Below, piece after piece: positions 20,134 through 27,668 of a DNA stretch of 64,000 nt. Made by a program: the position numbers and the translations under genes. A model generated the notes under the pieces. That model saw nothing but the letters and a program-made list of their open reading frames with translations, was not told the DNA's origin and ran no database searches. Each line of letters opens with the position of its first letter. Positions within the stretch are counted from its first letter, which is position 1. This DNA comes from a virus, in IMG/VR virus record IMGVR_UViG_3300030419_002087, positions 1-64,000 of that record. The stretch is one strand, 5' to 3'.

Positions 20134-20861
20134 TTTCATTGGTAACTGGTGGGTTTGATCCCGTACATTCTGGACATATAGCTCTCTTTAAAGGTGCTAG
20201 GTCTGTATCTGATAGATTAATAGTTGGTGTTAATTCTGATCAATGGCTTATTAGAAAGAAAGGTAAATATTTTATGCCTATTGAGGAGAGAATCAATATC
20301 CTCAAAAATCTTTCAATGGTAGATGAAGTAATAACATTTAATGATGAAGATGATACAGCATGTGATGCAATAGAAAGATTGTTACCATGTAATGATGATA
20401 TTGTATTCTGTAATGGTGGTGATAGAGGTAATAATAATACTCCTGAATTATTCAAGTATGTGGATAAGGTTACTTTTGCATGGGGTGTTGGTGGTACTGA
20501 TAAAAAGAATAGTAGTAGTTGGTTATTAGCCGATTGGAGTGCTCCTAAGACAAAAAGAGCTTGGGGTCATTATAAGGTATTGTATGAAGGAAAAGGATTT
20601 AAAGTCAAAGAATTAGTAATTAATCCTAAGAGTTCATTGTCAATGCAAAGACATAAGAATCGTAGTGAAACATGGAATATTGTTACTGGTAATGCACATG
20701 TTATAGTAGGTGATGATATGTATAAATTATCTACTGAGAAGGGTGTTTATATACCACCTAACACATGGCATAAAGGTATTAATGAATCAGATGAAGAGGC
20801 ACATATAATAGAAGTATGGAGAGGAGATATTTTAACTGAGGAGGATATTGAAAGACGATGA
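20130..20861 (+). CDS. Nucleotidyltransferase-cupin fusion
   Basis: This is a 243-residue two-domain protein. Residues 1-145 are a cytidylyltransferase-like Rossmann domain with GGFDPVHSGH (HxGH nucleotide-binding motif) and DRLIVGVNSD, closest in look to HldE/RfaE C-terminal or glycerol-3-phosphate cytidylyltransferase domains. Residues about 160-243 are a cupin resembling the C terminus of type II mannose-6-phosphate isomerases (KSSLSMQRHKNRSETWNIVTG, PPNTWHKG). Such enzymes activate sugar phosphates with NTP. It overlaps both neighbours by ATGA, so its product may feed the glycosyltransferase at 21406. Sugar and nucleotide specificity cannot be read from the sequence. Confidence 0.8.
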   Translation: MISLVTGGFDPVHSGHIALFKGARSVSDRLIVGVNSDQWLIRKKGKYFMPIEERINILKNLSMVDEVITFNDEDDTACDAIERLLPCNDDIVFCNGGDRGNNNTPELFKYVDKVTFAWGVGGTDKKNSSSWLLADWSAPKTKRAWGHYKVLYEGKGFKVKELVINPKSSLSMQRHKNRSETWNIVTGNAHVIVGDDMYKLSTEKGVYIPPNTWHKGINESDEEAHIIEVWRGDILTEEDIERR

Positions 20862-21409
20862 ATGGTGAATGGGCTATATGGAAAAAGGCATTTACAAAAG
20901 AGGAATGTCATGATATAATAGAACGAGGCCAAAAACTTGAAGTTGAAGAGGCCGATTTGGGAGCTCATGGTGATAATAAGAATAAAGAATATCGTAGGAG
21001 TCAAGTCAGATGGATGAATGAGGATCTATTTGAAGATATTTTTGATAAGATGTGGAAGATGACTATTAAGGCTAATACCCAATGGTTTGGTTTTCATATT
21101 GATGATTTAAGATATATGCAATTCACTGAGTACCATGAAAGTTATAAAGGAGAATATAAGAAACACCATGACGTTTTTTGGACTGAACCAAAACATAGAA
21201 AGTTATCTGTGGTATTACAACTAACTGACCCAGATACATATGAAGGAGGAGATCTCCATCTTACAGTTCAAGGAGAAAGACCTGCCTTTTATAAAGATCA
21301 AGGAACTGTGATCTGGTTTCCTTCATGGACTCCACACTGGGTAACTCCAGTTACAAAAGGTATTCGTAATAGTGTTGTTTGTTGGTTTGAGGGGCCACAT
21401 TGGAAATGA
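20858..21409 (+). CDS. 2-oxoglutarate/Fe(II)-dependent oxygenase
   Basis: This 183-residue protein is a compact dioxygenase of the P4H-like type. H103-H104-D105 supplies HxD, the distal histidine is H160 (WTPHWVTPVTKG), and RNSVVCWFEGP supplies the 2OG-binding Arg. The double-stranded beta-helix strands KLSVVLQLTDP and GGDLHLTV are easy to see. It overlaps both neighbours by ATGA and sits directly before the hydroxylase-glycosyltransferase fusion. A role in hydroxylating the same fibre proteins is inferred from context only. Confidence 0.85.
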   Translation: MNGEWAIWKKAFTKEECHDIIERGQKLEVEEADLGAHGDNKNKEYRRSQVRWMNEDLFEDIFDKMWKMTIKANTQWFGFHIDDLRYMQFTEYHESYKGEYKKHHDVFWTEPKHRKLSVVLQLTDPDTYEGGDLHLTVQGERPAFYKDQGTVIWFPSWTPHWVTPVTKGIRNSVVCWFEGPHWK

Positions 21410-23286
21410 AAAAATTCTGTATTTCACTACCAGAAAGAGAAGATCGTAAGAGATGGTTCTATGACCAGAACTCTGATAAGATAGACTATGAAATATTTAA
21501 GGCCATTGATGGTCGTAAGTTTGATTATAGTTTTCTATATGCTTCGGGTTTTGATACCTATAAAAATTGGCGTGACCCAATTAATCATACACATATCACA
21601 GGTGGAGAGATAGGATGTTTTCTTTCTCACTATTCTTTATGGATGAAATGTGTTGAACTCGATGAACCCATAATGATATTTGAGGATGATGCTAATATTA
21701 CAGATGAATGGGATGAATCAGAAATTAATAAACTCATAGAAGAATATAATTTTATCTATCTTGGTTGGCTTGAGATGGGTAAATCTAAATCAGTTAAAAA
21801 GAAAAAGAAATTAGTTGTTCCTGAATATCCATACTGGACACTTTCATACGTTATAACTCCTGAAGCTGCAAAAATTTTAACTGAAGGCAATCCACAGAAA
21901 CAAATTATACCTGTAGATGAATATCTGCCTTCACAATTACATAGACTCAATGTAGTTGGATATAAAGAGAATGTTGTTATCCCTGCTGGTAGAGAGATAT
22001 TTGGTACAGATGTAGATCCTCATGATAGATATGATTATTTCATAGACTTTAGAACACATGCTGTAACTATTGGTGATGATGATTCAAAATGTTGGAGGTT
22101 ACATGAATCTGCACATGGTAAGAACTTTAGAGTAAAGAATTTATGTATTGGCCAAGATATTGAATGGACAGGATCAGATATGAGTGGGCCTGGAGGAGGT
22201 CAAAAGGTTAATATTTTACGTGATTACATTTATTGTCTACCAGACCATGATGTAGTATTATTTGCTGATGGATTTGATACGTTTGCAATATCAGATTTGG
22301 AGGAGATAACACGTAGATATCTTGAGTTTAAATGTAAGGTATTATTTGCAGCTGAAGAACATCTATGGCCTGATAAAGACTTAGAGTTTCCTGAATGTGA
22401 AACTAAGTATAGGTATTTGAATAGTGGATTGTTTATTGGTAGAGTTGATGAACTCAAAAGAATAATGAATGCTGGGATAAAGAATGAGGAAGACGATCAA
22501 CTTTATTATCAGAAGGCATATTTGAATGGGGATTCAACTGCTCCTGAGTCTGAAAGATTGGATATAAAATTAGATCATGAATGTTATGTCTTTCAGTGTC
22601 ACGAAGAGAATTTAAAGATAGAAAGAGGATCATTATTTAATAATGAGACTAGATGTTATCCTTGTTTCTATCATGGTAATGGGGATGGATATGCAAAGAA
22701 ACATTTCCAGAGTGTATTTGATAGATTCTTTGGTGGTGGAATAGTATATACCCAAACAGATCAATATGAATTACTTGGGCCTGACATGATCCTTGTTGAT
22801 TATATGTCACCAAATATGTGTCACGAAATGATTCGTAGAGCTGATGAATATGGTCAATGGGGTAGTCTTTCATATGATAAATTCCCTGCTCAAGAGATTA
22901 GATTAAAACAAATAAGTCTATGGGAAGAGATGGCAGAACATTGGCAAGATATATTAAATCCAATCATTGAACGATTCTGGCATCCTATGGAAATGTATGG
23001 AATGAGAGATGCTTTTGTTATGAGGTATGCTATGAATACACAAACAAGTTTGGCCTTACATAATGATGCCTCTTTGGTGACTGGATCTGTTAAATTAAAT
23101 GATAACTATGAAGGTGCAGATTTAGAGTTCCCTAGACAGAAATTCAGTAATAAGGATATACCTGTTGGTAAGTGTATATTATTCCCAGGCCAAGTTTCAC
23201 ATGGACATACTTGTACTGAGTTAAAATCAGGTGTTAAATATAGCTTAACCATGTGGTCTAAACGATTCCATAAAGATGAGGTGTAA
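21406..23286 (+). CDS. Trifunctional collagen-type lysyl hydroxylase with two glycosyltransferase domains
   Basis: This is a 626-residue protein. I chose the ATG at 21406 (ATGA overlap with the preceding stop) over the TTG six bases upstream. Three domains are visible. Residues 1-205 are a GT25 domain (ISLPEREDRK, FEDDA at 92-96, PVDEYLP). Residues about 215-455 match the glycosyltransferase domain of PLOD enzymes (GGGQKV at 263-268, FADGFDTF from 286, AAEEHLWPD, YLNSGLFIG, DDQLYY, HGNGDG). Residues about 465-626 are the PLOD hydroxylase domain (FVMRY, HND at 552-554, distal H599, then K611 where PLOD has Arg). The family hydroxylates collagen lysine and adds galactose and glucose. The nearby collagen-like fibre is the obvious candidate substrate. 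Confidence 0.88.
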   Translation: MKKFCISLPEREDRKRWFYDQNSDKIDYEIFKAIDGRKFDYSFLYASGFDTYKNWRDPINHTHITGGEIGCFLSHYSLWMKCVELDEPIMIFEDDANITDEWDESEINKLIEEYNFIYLGWLEMGKSKSVKKKKKLVVPEYPYWTLSYVITPEAAKILTEGNPQKQIIPVDEYLPSQLHRLNVVGYKENVVIPAGREIFGTDVDPHDRYDYFIDFRTHAVTIGDDDSKCWRLHESAHGKNFRVKNLCIGQDIEWTGSDMSGPGGGQKVNILRDYIYCLPDHDVVLFADGFDTFAISDLEEITRRYLEFKCKVLFAAEEHLWPDKDLEFPECETKYRYLNSGLFIGRVDELKRIMNAGIKNEEDDQLYYQKAYLNGDSTAPESERLDIKLDHECYVFQCHEENLKIERGSLFNNETRCYPCFYHGNGDGYAKKHFQSVFDRFFGGGIVYTQTDQYELLGPDMILVDYMSPNMCHEMIRRADEYGQWGSLSYDKFPAQEIRLKQISLWEEMAEHWQDILNPIIERFWHPMEMYGMRDAFVMRYAMNTQTSLALHNDASLVTGSVKLNDNYEGADLEFPRQKFSNKDIPVGKCILFPGQVSHGHTCTELKSGVKYSLTMWSKRFHKDEV

Positions 23287-23288
23287 TC

Positions 23289-23489
23289 ATGAACGGTAAA
23301 CTACAGACACTAAAGGCATACTTATTGGATAGATATGAAACAGATGATATGATTTCGATTAAGGAATTAATTGAAGCGATTGATGATTTAGATTATGACC
23401 ATGACGATTTAAACGAGGAAATCTCTAATGTTTTTATGAATTTAGTGACCGAACACATTGCTGAGAGGGGGCTTGACAAGGAAAAGTAA
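23289..23489 (+). CDS. Small acidic hypothetical protein (66 aa)
   Basis: The protein (MNGKLQTLKAYLLDRYETDDMISIKELIEAIDDLDYDHDDLNEEI...) is short, helical and strongly acidic. It starts two bases after the previous stop, so it may be co-transcribed with the modification operon. A strong sigma70 promoter overlaps its last codons. Function is unknown. Confidence 0.6.
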   Translation: MNGKLQTLKAYLLDRYETDDMISIKELIEAIDDLDYDHDDLNEEISNVFMNLVTEHIAERGLDKEK

Positions 23490-23501
23490 TATACATATAC
23501 T
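23473..23501 (+). promoter_or_regulatory. Strong sigma70-type promoter
   Basis: TTGACA (23473-23478), a 17-base spacer and TATACT (23496-23501) form a near-consensus host-type promoter inside the end of the 23289 gene. It should drive the 23530 gene. Confidence 0.7.
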
Positions 23502-23529
23502 AGGCTAGTACCCAATCCTCCTCAGGCCA

Positions 23530-23730
23530 ATGACTTATCTCGCCATGCAGAAACGTCGTTACCGTGTTGTTTTAGATTTAGAATTAATGGATGATGGTAG
23601 TCATCCTGATAATTTTGAATGGAATAAGATGTTAGAGATTGGGGATGGAGAGGATGTGGAAGTCATCAGTGTTGCTGAAGAGGAATATGATGATGGAATT
23701 CCAGAGAGTTACTGGTGGGAAGCCCAATAG
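23530..23730 (+). CDS. Small hypothetical protein
   Basis: The 66-residue reading begins at ATG 23530; an alternative ATG at 23545 would give MQKRRYRVVLDLELMDDG, which looks like a natural N terminus. The body is acidic and ends ESYWWEAQ. It is served by the promoter at 23473 and followed by a late promoter. No domain is recognised. Confidence 0.55.
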   Translation: MTYLAMQKRRYRVVLDLELMDDGSHPDNFEWNKMLEIGDGEDVEVISVAEEEYDDGIPESYWWEAQ

Positions 23731-23738
23731 GTTTCCTA

Positions 23739-23746
23739 TATAAATA
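23739..23746 (+). promoter_or_regulatory. T4-type late promoter
   Basis: TATAAATA, an exact T4 late -10 octamer, ends 29 bases before the ATG at 23776. Confidence 0.7.
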
Positions 23747-23775
23747 TATTAGGTCAACATTTATATTGGTAAAAA

Positions 23776-24114
23776 ATGAGTACCGTCAGAGCTGACAATT
23801 ATCGTAAGGCTAATGGTCAAAACACCAGTGCGGCCCAGCTATCACGTTATGATACCAACTTCCGTGTAAGTTATGGAACCAATAACGGAGATAACAGTAA
23901 TGTTAACCCTCCTAGTGGATATAACATTGGTCACTTAAGAGGATTTATTCCAAGTAGGAGACAAGGTTTCTTTTCTGGTGGTGTGGATGGAAACGATAAC
24001 CTGTATTGCCGTTACAGCGTACAGAATGGTAACAACAGGGTAAACGTATTCTGTCGTCTCCAAGAACAGAGACAAACACCAAGTAACAACTGGATCGCAA
24101 TCTGGAGGAAGTAA
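23776..24114 (+). CDS. Probable small virion protein
   Basis: This 112-residue basic protein is rich in Asn, Arg and Gly (MSTVRADNYRKANGQNTSAAQL...). The C-terminal half alternates aromatic and polar residues as beta strands do (NLYCRYSVQNGNNRVNVFCRL). The exact late promoter before it and the tail assembly chaperone after it suggest a tail or fibre component made late. No family is recognised. Confidence 0.6.
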   Translation: MSTVRADNYRKANGQNTSAAQLSRYDTNFRVSYGTNNGDNSNVNPPSGYNIGHLRGFIPSRRQGFFSGGVDGNDNLYCRYSVQNGNNRVNVFCRLQEQRQTPSNNWIAIWRK

Positions 24115-24116
24115 TC

Positions 24117-24581
24117 ATGCCAACTTATGACGCCGACGGTTTTGAAGTAGAAGAGTATTGGATATTAACTAAACTTGATACAGGTCTAGTTTTTAGCCAA
24201 ATGAGTTATGAACCTGATTTAACAGGTGATCCTGATGCAGCTACCTATGGTAAGTATCAGATTAGTCAAACAGATTTTGAGAATCTTCAGCAAGATTGGT
24301 TATATAAATGGGATGATAGTGCAAAAGCTGTAAGGTTAAAGAATGATTCTGAATTAACAGAACAGAAGAGAGAAGCATTTAAGGCAAAGAGAAATAATTA
24401 TCTTGCTCAGTCAGATTTTTATCTTCTTGATGATGCACCTGTTACGGCTGATAAGAAAGCAGAATGGCAAACATATAGGCAGGCATTGAGAGATTTACCA
24501 TCTAATACTACAGATGCTCAGATCTTAGGAGATACTATTAACTGGCCTACACTGCCTGGATCAATTAATGCTGCAACTTAA
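24117..24581 (+). CDS. Tail assembly chaperone-like protein
   Basis: This 154-residue protein has the C-terminal signature of the Phage_tail_APC family: RNNYLAQSDFYLLDDAPVTADKKAEW followed by TYRQALRDLP and a closing WPTLP. Family members help assemble tail fibres or tail tubes and are usually encoded next to fibre genes. The N-terminal half (EVEEYWILTKLDTGLVFSQM) is less conserved. It starts two bases after the preceding stop and shares its late promoter. A terminator follows. Confidence 0.7.
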   Translation: MPTYDADGFEVEEYWILTKLDTGLVFSQMSYEPDLTGDPDAATYGKYQISQTDFENLQQDWLYKWDDSAKAVRLKNDSELTEQKREAFKAKRNNYLAQSDFYLLDDAPVTADKKAEWQTYRQALRDLPSNTTDAQILGDTINWPTLPGSINAAT

Positions 24582-24599
24582 CAGCATATCTACTGCGCT

Positions 24600-24625
24600 C
24601 GCAGTATTTTCACTGCGATTTTTTT
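24600..24625 (+). terminator. Rho-independent terminator
   Basis: CGCAGT (24600-24605), loop ATTTTC and ACTGCG (24612-24617) are followed by ATTTTTTT. Extra copies of ACTGCG at 24592 and 24631 allow an alternative upstream hairpin. Confidence 0.65.
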
Positions 24626-24645
24626 AATTTACTGCGAATTTAATT

Positions 24646-25356
24646 ATGGAAATACCAGCAAAGTTTTTAGGTGGAATTAGCGGAGAACTCTCTGCGGAAG
24701 AAGTAGACCCATATATTAATAAACTCTTAGGTAGTGATGGGGAAGAATTACATTTAGATCATGAGGAAGATTGGGTAGTAGATAGACTACTACACCATAG
24801 TATTACTGATGTATGGCAGACGAGAATTAATAAGATTGTTAGGGATAACAATCTGAGAGATGTGGCGGGAGAGACATCTTGCCGAGGAAATATTAAACAA
24901 TTTTGCTTATATGAAAATGAAGAACATCAACCAAATGTTAGCGAAACTCTGAAGCTTTTGGATGATGATATTATTAATTTCGTAAAATTACAGATAAAAG
25001 ATATAACAATTAAGAACAAAATCATAGACTATGACTATGATTTAGAGATGACATATGCTTGGACTTGTATAGGTCAGAAGGGAAGCTTTCATGTTCCTCA
25101 TACACATTCAAGAGATTATCCTACGGATGTTTTAAGCACAACGATATATTTACAGACCAAGCCATTACCTAAAGATGAGATAGATTCTGGCCTATTTTAT
25201 TATATTTGGCGAGATGATCGTAGTAAGATAGAATATATTGAACCTGAAGATGGCATGATGTTGCTGTTTCCAAATTGGTTAGCTCATGGTACAATACCAC
25301 AACATGCTGGTAAACGTCAGACGTTTAATTTATCATTTAAGGTAGTTAAAAAATGA
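24646..25356 (+). CDS. 2OG/Fe(II) oxygenase-like protein
   Basis: This 236-residue protein has a C-terminal double-stranded beta-helix core with HVPHTHSRDYP (H149, H152, H154, D157), a distal H214 in PNWLAHGTIPQ and an RQTFNLSF strand supplying the 2OG-binding Arg. This is the arrangement of the phage 2OG-Fe(II) family related to Pfam 2OG-FeII_Oxy_5. Residues 1-110 are an uncharacterised acidic N-terminal region. It is the first gene after a terminator and is coupled by ATGA to a tiny membrane protein. The substrate is unknown. Confidence 0.75.
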   Translation: MEIPAKFLGGISGELSAEEVDPYINKLLGSDGEELHLDHEEDWVVDRLLHHSITDVWQTRINKIVRDNNLRDVAGETSCRGNIKQFCLYENEEHQPNVSETLKLLDDDIINFVKLQIKDITIKNKIIDYDYDLEMTYAWTCIGQKGSFHVPHTHSRDYPTDVLSTTIYLQTKPLPKDEIDSGLFYYIWRDDRSKIEYIEPEDGMMLLFPNWLAHGTIPQHAGKRQTFNLSFKVVKK

Positions 25357-25430
25357 ATATGTGGTATATTATAGTCTGGACTGCAATTACTATGTTTGTA
25401 TTAGTTCAAATTGGAGTTTTTAAAAAATGA
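25353..25430 (+). CDS. Tiny membrane protein (25 aa)
   Basis: The ORF MNMWYIIVWTAITMFVLVQI(GVFKK) is almost entirely one transmembrane helix ending in two lysines. It overlaps the previous stop and the next start by ATGA on both sides, which is strong support for its being translated. Its role is unknown. Confidence 0.5.
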   Translation: MNMWYIIVWTAITMFVLVQIGVFKK

Positions 25431-25615
25431 AATTAGGTAAAAAGGTATTAGAGACAATATTCAATGATGAATTAACGATAGATGAGATAGATGCTATAAT
25501 TACAGCATTACATTTACTATCTCAGGAAGATCAAATTAGACAAGAAGCCTTTTATAGTGTTAGTTACAAAGAAGTATTAGGTAAACTAAATGACTATAGG
25601 AAGAGGATTGACTGA
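25427..25615 (+). CDS. Small helical hypothetical protein (62 aa)
   Basis: This is a charged helical protein (MKLGKKVLETIFNDELTIDEIDAIITALHLL...), coupled by ATGA to the tiny membrane protein before it. A late promoter overlaps its stop region. No domain is recognised. Confidence 0.55.
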   Translation: MKLGKKVLETIFNDELTIDEIDAIITALHLLSQEDQIRQEAFYSVSYKEVLGKLNDYRKRID

Positions 25616-25621
25616 TAAATA
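25614..25621 (+). promoter_or_regulatory. T4-type late promoter
   Basis: GATAAATA overlaps the last base codons of the previous gene and lies 22 bases before the SNase ATG. Confidence 0.5.
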
Positions 25622-25643
25622 TCCATACTTACCTTAGAGGATT

Positions 25644-26105
25644 ATGGGAGCAATGGTTCCACCTAGCAGAAAGAGCTGCTACAATTTTAGAGTAACGGAG
25701 ATTAATCGTGTTCTTGACGGGGATACTATTGATGTCACCATTGATCTTGGGTTTGATTTATTCAAGAAAGAAAGAGTTAGAATTGCTGGAGTTGATACGC
25801 CAGAAAAAAGAACAAGAAATTTAGAGGAAAAGGCTCTTGGTATTGATGCAACGAACTGGCTTAAAGAAAAACTGGAAGGTGCTATTAGTGGTGATGATGA
25901 TCTTGTTATCCGTACTGAGCTCGAAGGCGGAGTCGGGAAATATGGGCGTCTTCTTGGCTGGTGTTACATTGGGGATGCTACTACCAGTCTCAATGAACAA
26001 ATGATAGCTGAAGGTTTTGCATGGCCTTATGATGGTGGTACTAAACAAAAAGATTTTGAAGAGCTACGAGTAATTCGTAGATCATTTGGCACATTAGTGG
26101 AGTAA
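25644..26105 (+). CDS. Staphylococcal-nuclease-like (SNase) nuclease
   Basis: This 153-residue protein carries the SNase fold signature: VLDGDTIDV, then RVRIAGVDTPE with R46, D51 and E54 in the positions of the catalytic Arg, metal-binding Asp and Glu, and GKYGRLLGW with R102 as the second Arg. Family members cut DNA and RNA with Ca2+. No signal peptide is visible, so it should act inside the cell, perhaps on host nucleic acid. An ATG nine bases downstream (25653) is an alternative start. A late promoter lies just upstream. Confidence 0.85.
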   Translation: MGAMVPPSRKSCYNFRVTEINRVLDGDTIDVTIDLGFDLFKKERVRIAGVDTPEKRTRNLEEKALGIDATNWLKEKLEGAISGDDDLVIRTELEGGVGKYGRLLGWCYIGDATTSLNEQMIAEGFAWPYDGGTKQKDFEELRVIRRSFGTLVE

Positions 26106-26109
26106 AACT

Positions 26110-26280
26110 ATGAAAACTTGGATTGATAAGGCTAAAGAACTGGATGGATTTGACGTAATTGTTATACCTTTAGTCCTCTTTGAGGCTTTAGTAGTAAATT
26201 TTCTGATGAACGCAGGTCTTAAAGTCCCAGATCGTGTGTCACTCAACAAACTGGCACAAGCTAACGAGACAAACGGTTGA
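26110..26280 (+). CDS. Small hypothetical protein (56 aa)
   Basis: The ORF MKTWIDKAKELDGFDVIVIP... has a hydrophobic centre (VIVIPLVLFEALVVNFLM) that could be a membrane helix or a buried strand. It begins four bases after the nuclease stop. No family is recognised. Confidence 0.4.
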   Translation: MKTWIDKAKELDGFDVIVIPLVLFEALVVNFLMNAGLKVPDRVSLNKLAQANETNG

Positions 26281-26287
26281 AATAGAC

Positions 26288-26333
26288 TATTATAGCCATG
26301 GGAAACAAACCTGACTTGTTCGGGTTTTGTTTC
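26288..26333 (+). promoter_or_regulatory. -10-like box and leader hairpin before the helicase gene
   Basis: TATTAT at 26288-26293, followed by AGCCATG, resembles the promoter cores at 27636 and 30707. A leader hairpin follows, with arms GAAACAAAC (26302-26310) and GTTTTGTTTC (26324-26333). No clear -35 box is seen. Confidence 0.35.
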
Positions 26334-26356
26334 TCTCGTCCTATTTCTATTATTAA

Positions 26357-27598
26357 ATGAGGCCAAGACCCTATCAACAGTTGGTAATTGATTCAATGCT
26401 GTCTAGGGACAAAGGCCAATTAATAGTACCTACTGGAGGCGGTAAGACTTTTTGCATGATTCAAGATGCAAAGAGACTTATTGAAAATTCTAGTGAAGCT
26501 ACTATTATTATTGTTGCTCCTCGTATCCTATTAGCACAACAATTATCAGCAGAATTTCTTGAACATTTAGGTGAAAAACACATTCATCCTCAATTAAATG
26601 TTCTTCATGTTCATAGTGGAGATACATGCCACTATAGTACAACTAAGACGGATGAGATTAAAGAATGGATCAATAAAACACCAAGTAATAAGTTAATCTT
26701 TACCACATATCATTCTTTACATAGAGTATCCGATTCTGATATTGAAGTTGATACAATATATTTTGATGAAGCCCATAATAGTGTTCAGAAGAATTTTATA
26801 GAGTCAGTCGATTATTTTTCATTAGTAGCTAGACGTTCTTACTTCTTTACTGCTACACCTAAACATAGTTTAACACCTATGAAGGCAGGGATGAATGATG
26901 TTGATATATTCGGTGAGGTTTTAGTTTCAGTTAAGGCTAGAGATCTCATTGATTATGGTGCTATCTGTTCTCCTAAAGTAACAGCCCATGAATTACAAGT
27001 CTGTGGAGTTACTAACATACATGAAAGGGATTGTAAGTATCTCTTGAATGTTTTGGATAAACAAGCTCACATGGATAGAGTGCTAGTCACTGCTAAGAGA
27101 ACTAAGGATATTAACAATTTAATGAAACATTCTTCATTCTTTGTTAAGGCCATTAAACGTGACTATGCTGTAATGCACATTACTTCTAAGTATGGTGCAT
27201 ATATTAACAATGAAAAAGTAGATCGTCAAACATTCTTTGAAACTCTTAAAGAATGGGGATCTGATGTAAACAAGAAATTCATTTGTTTCCATCATTCTAT
27301 TCTATCTGAGGGCATTAATGTCAATGGATTAACTTCTTGTATCCTGATGAGAAATATGGATTATATTTCTATGGCTCAGACAATAGGTAGAGTCATTAGG
27401 ATTGACCCTCGTGACCGAGCCAGAATGTCCTCAGGCGAGTTAAAAGCGGGTGACATACCTTCTTATACTAAAGGCGTGGGATTACTCTGTGTTCCTATTC
27501 TAGGTAAGGTTGGCATCTCTACTCATCGTAGGCTACAGACTGTAGTGGATACTATCTTTGAGAAGGGAGAACCAGCAATTTCAGTGGTCAGCCGATAA
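26357..27598 (+). CDS. UvsW-like SF2 DNA helicase
   Basis: This 413-residue superfamily 2 helicase has motif I PTGGGKT (25-31), Ia IIVAPRILLAQQL, II DEAH (137-140), III FTATP, and VI QTIGRVIRIDPRDRAR. The start RPYQQLVIDSML is the Q-tip-like motif of DEAH/ResIII helicases. The best match by look is T4 UvsW, which remodels branched recombination intermediates and ends origin-dependent replication. It is shorter than T4 UvsW at the N terminus, where UvsW has an extra DNA-binding domain. A terminator overlaps the stop codon. Confidence 0.8.
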   Translation: MRPRPYQQLVIDSMLSRDKGQLIVPTGGGKTFCMIQDAKRLIENSSEATIIIVAPRILLAQQLSAEFLEHLGEKHIHPQLNVLHVHSGDTCHYSTTKTDEIKEWINKTPSNKLIFTTYHSLHRVSDSDIEVDTIYFDEAHNSVQKNFIESVDYFSLVARRSYFFTATPKHSLTPMKAGMNDVDIFGEVLVSVKARDLIDYGAICSPKVTAHELQVCGVTNIHERDCKYLLNVLDKQAHMDRVLVTAKRTKDINNLMKHSSFFVKAIKRDYAVMHITSKYGAYINNEKVDRQTFFETLKEWGSDVNKKFICFHHSILSEGINVNGLTSCILMRNMDYISMAQTIGRVIRIDPRDRARMSSGELKAGDIPSYTKGVGLLCVPILGKVGISTHRRLQTVVDTIFEKGEPAISVVSR

Positions 27599-27611
27599 AC
27601 TGGCCACTTTT
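27583..27611 (+). terminator. Terminator with the helicase stop codon in its loop
   Basis: AGTGGTCAG (27583-27591) pairs with CTGGCCACT (27600-27608; one G-U pair), then TTTTC. The stop codon TAA (27596-27598) is in the eight-base loop. Confidence 0.55.
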
Positions 27612-27613
27612 CA

Positions 27614-27641
27614 TTGAAATCCACTTCTGTGGTACTATAAT
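27614..27641 (+). promoter_or_regulatory. sigma70-type promoter
   Basis: TTGAAA (27614-27619), a 16-base spacer and TATAAT (27636-27641), followed by GGCCATGTAA. It lies right after the terminator and 27 bases before the 27669 gene. Confidence 0.7.
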
Positions 27642-27668
27642 GGCCATGTAACCAAGAGGAAAACCCTT

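Noticed and set aside
21400-21405. TTG start for the hydroxylase-glycosyltransferase protein
   Set aside because: The ATG at 21406 forms the ATGA overlap seen at the other junctions of the operon.
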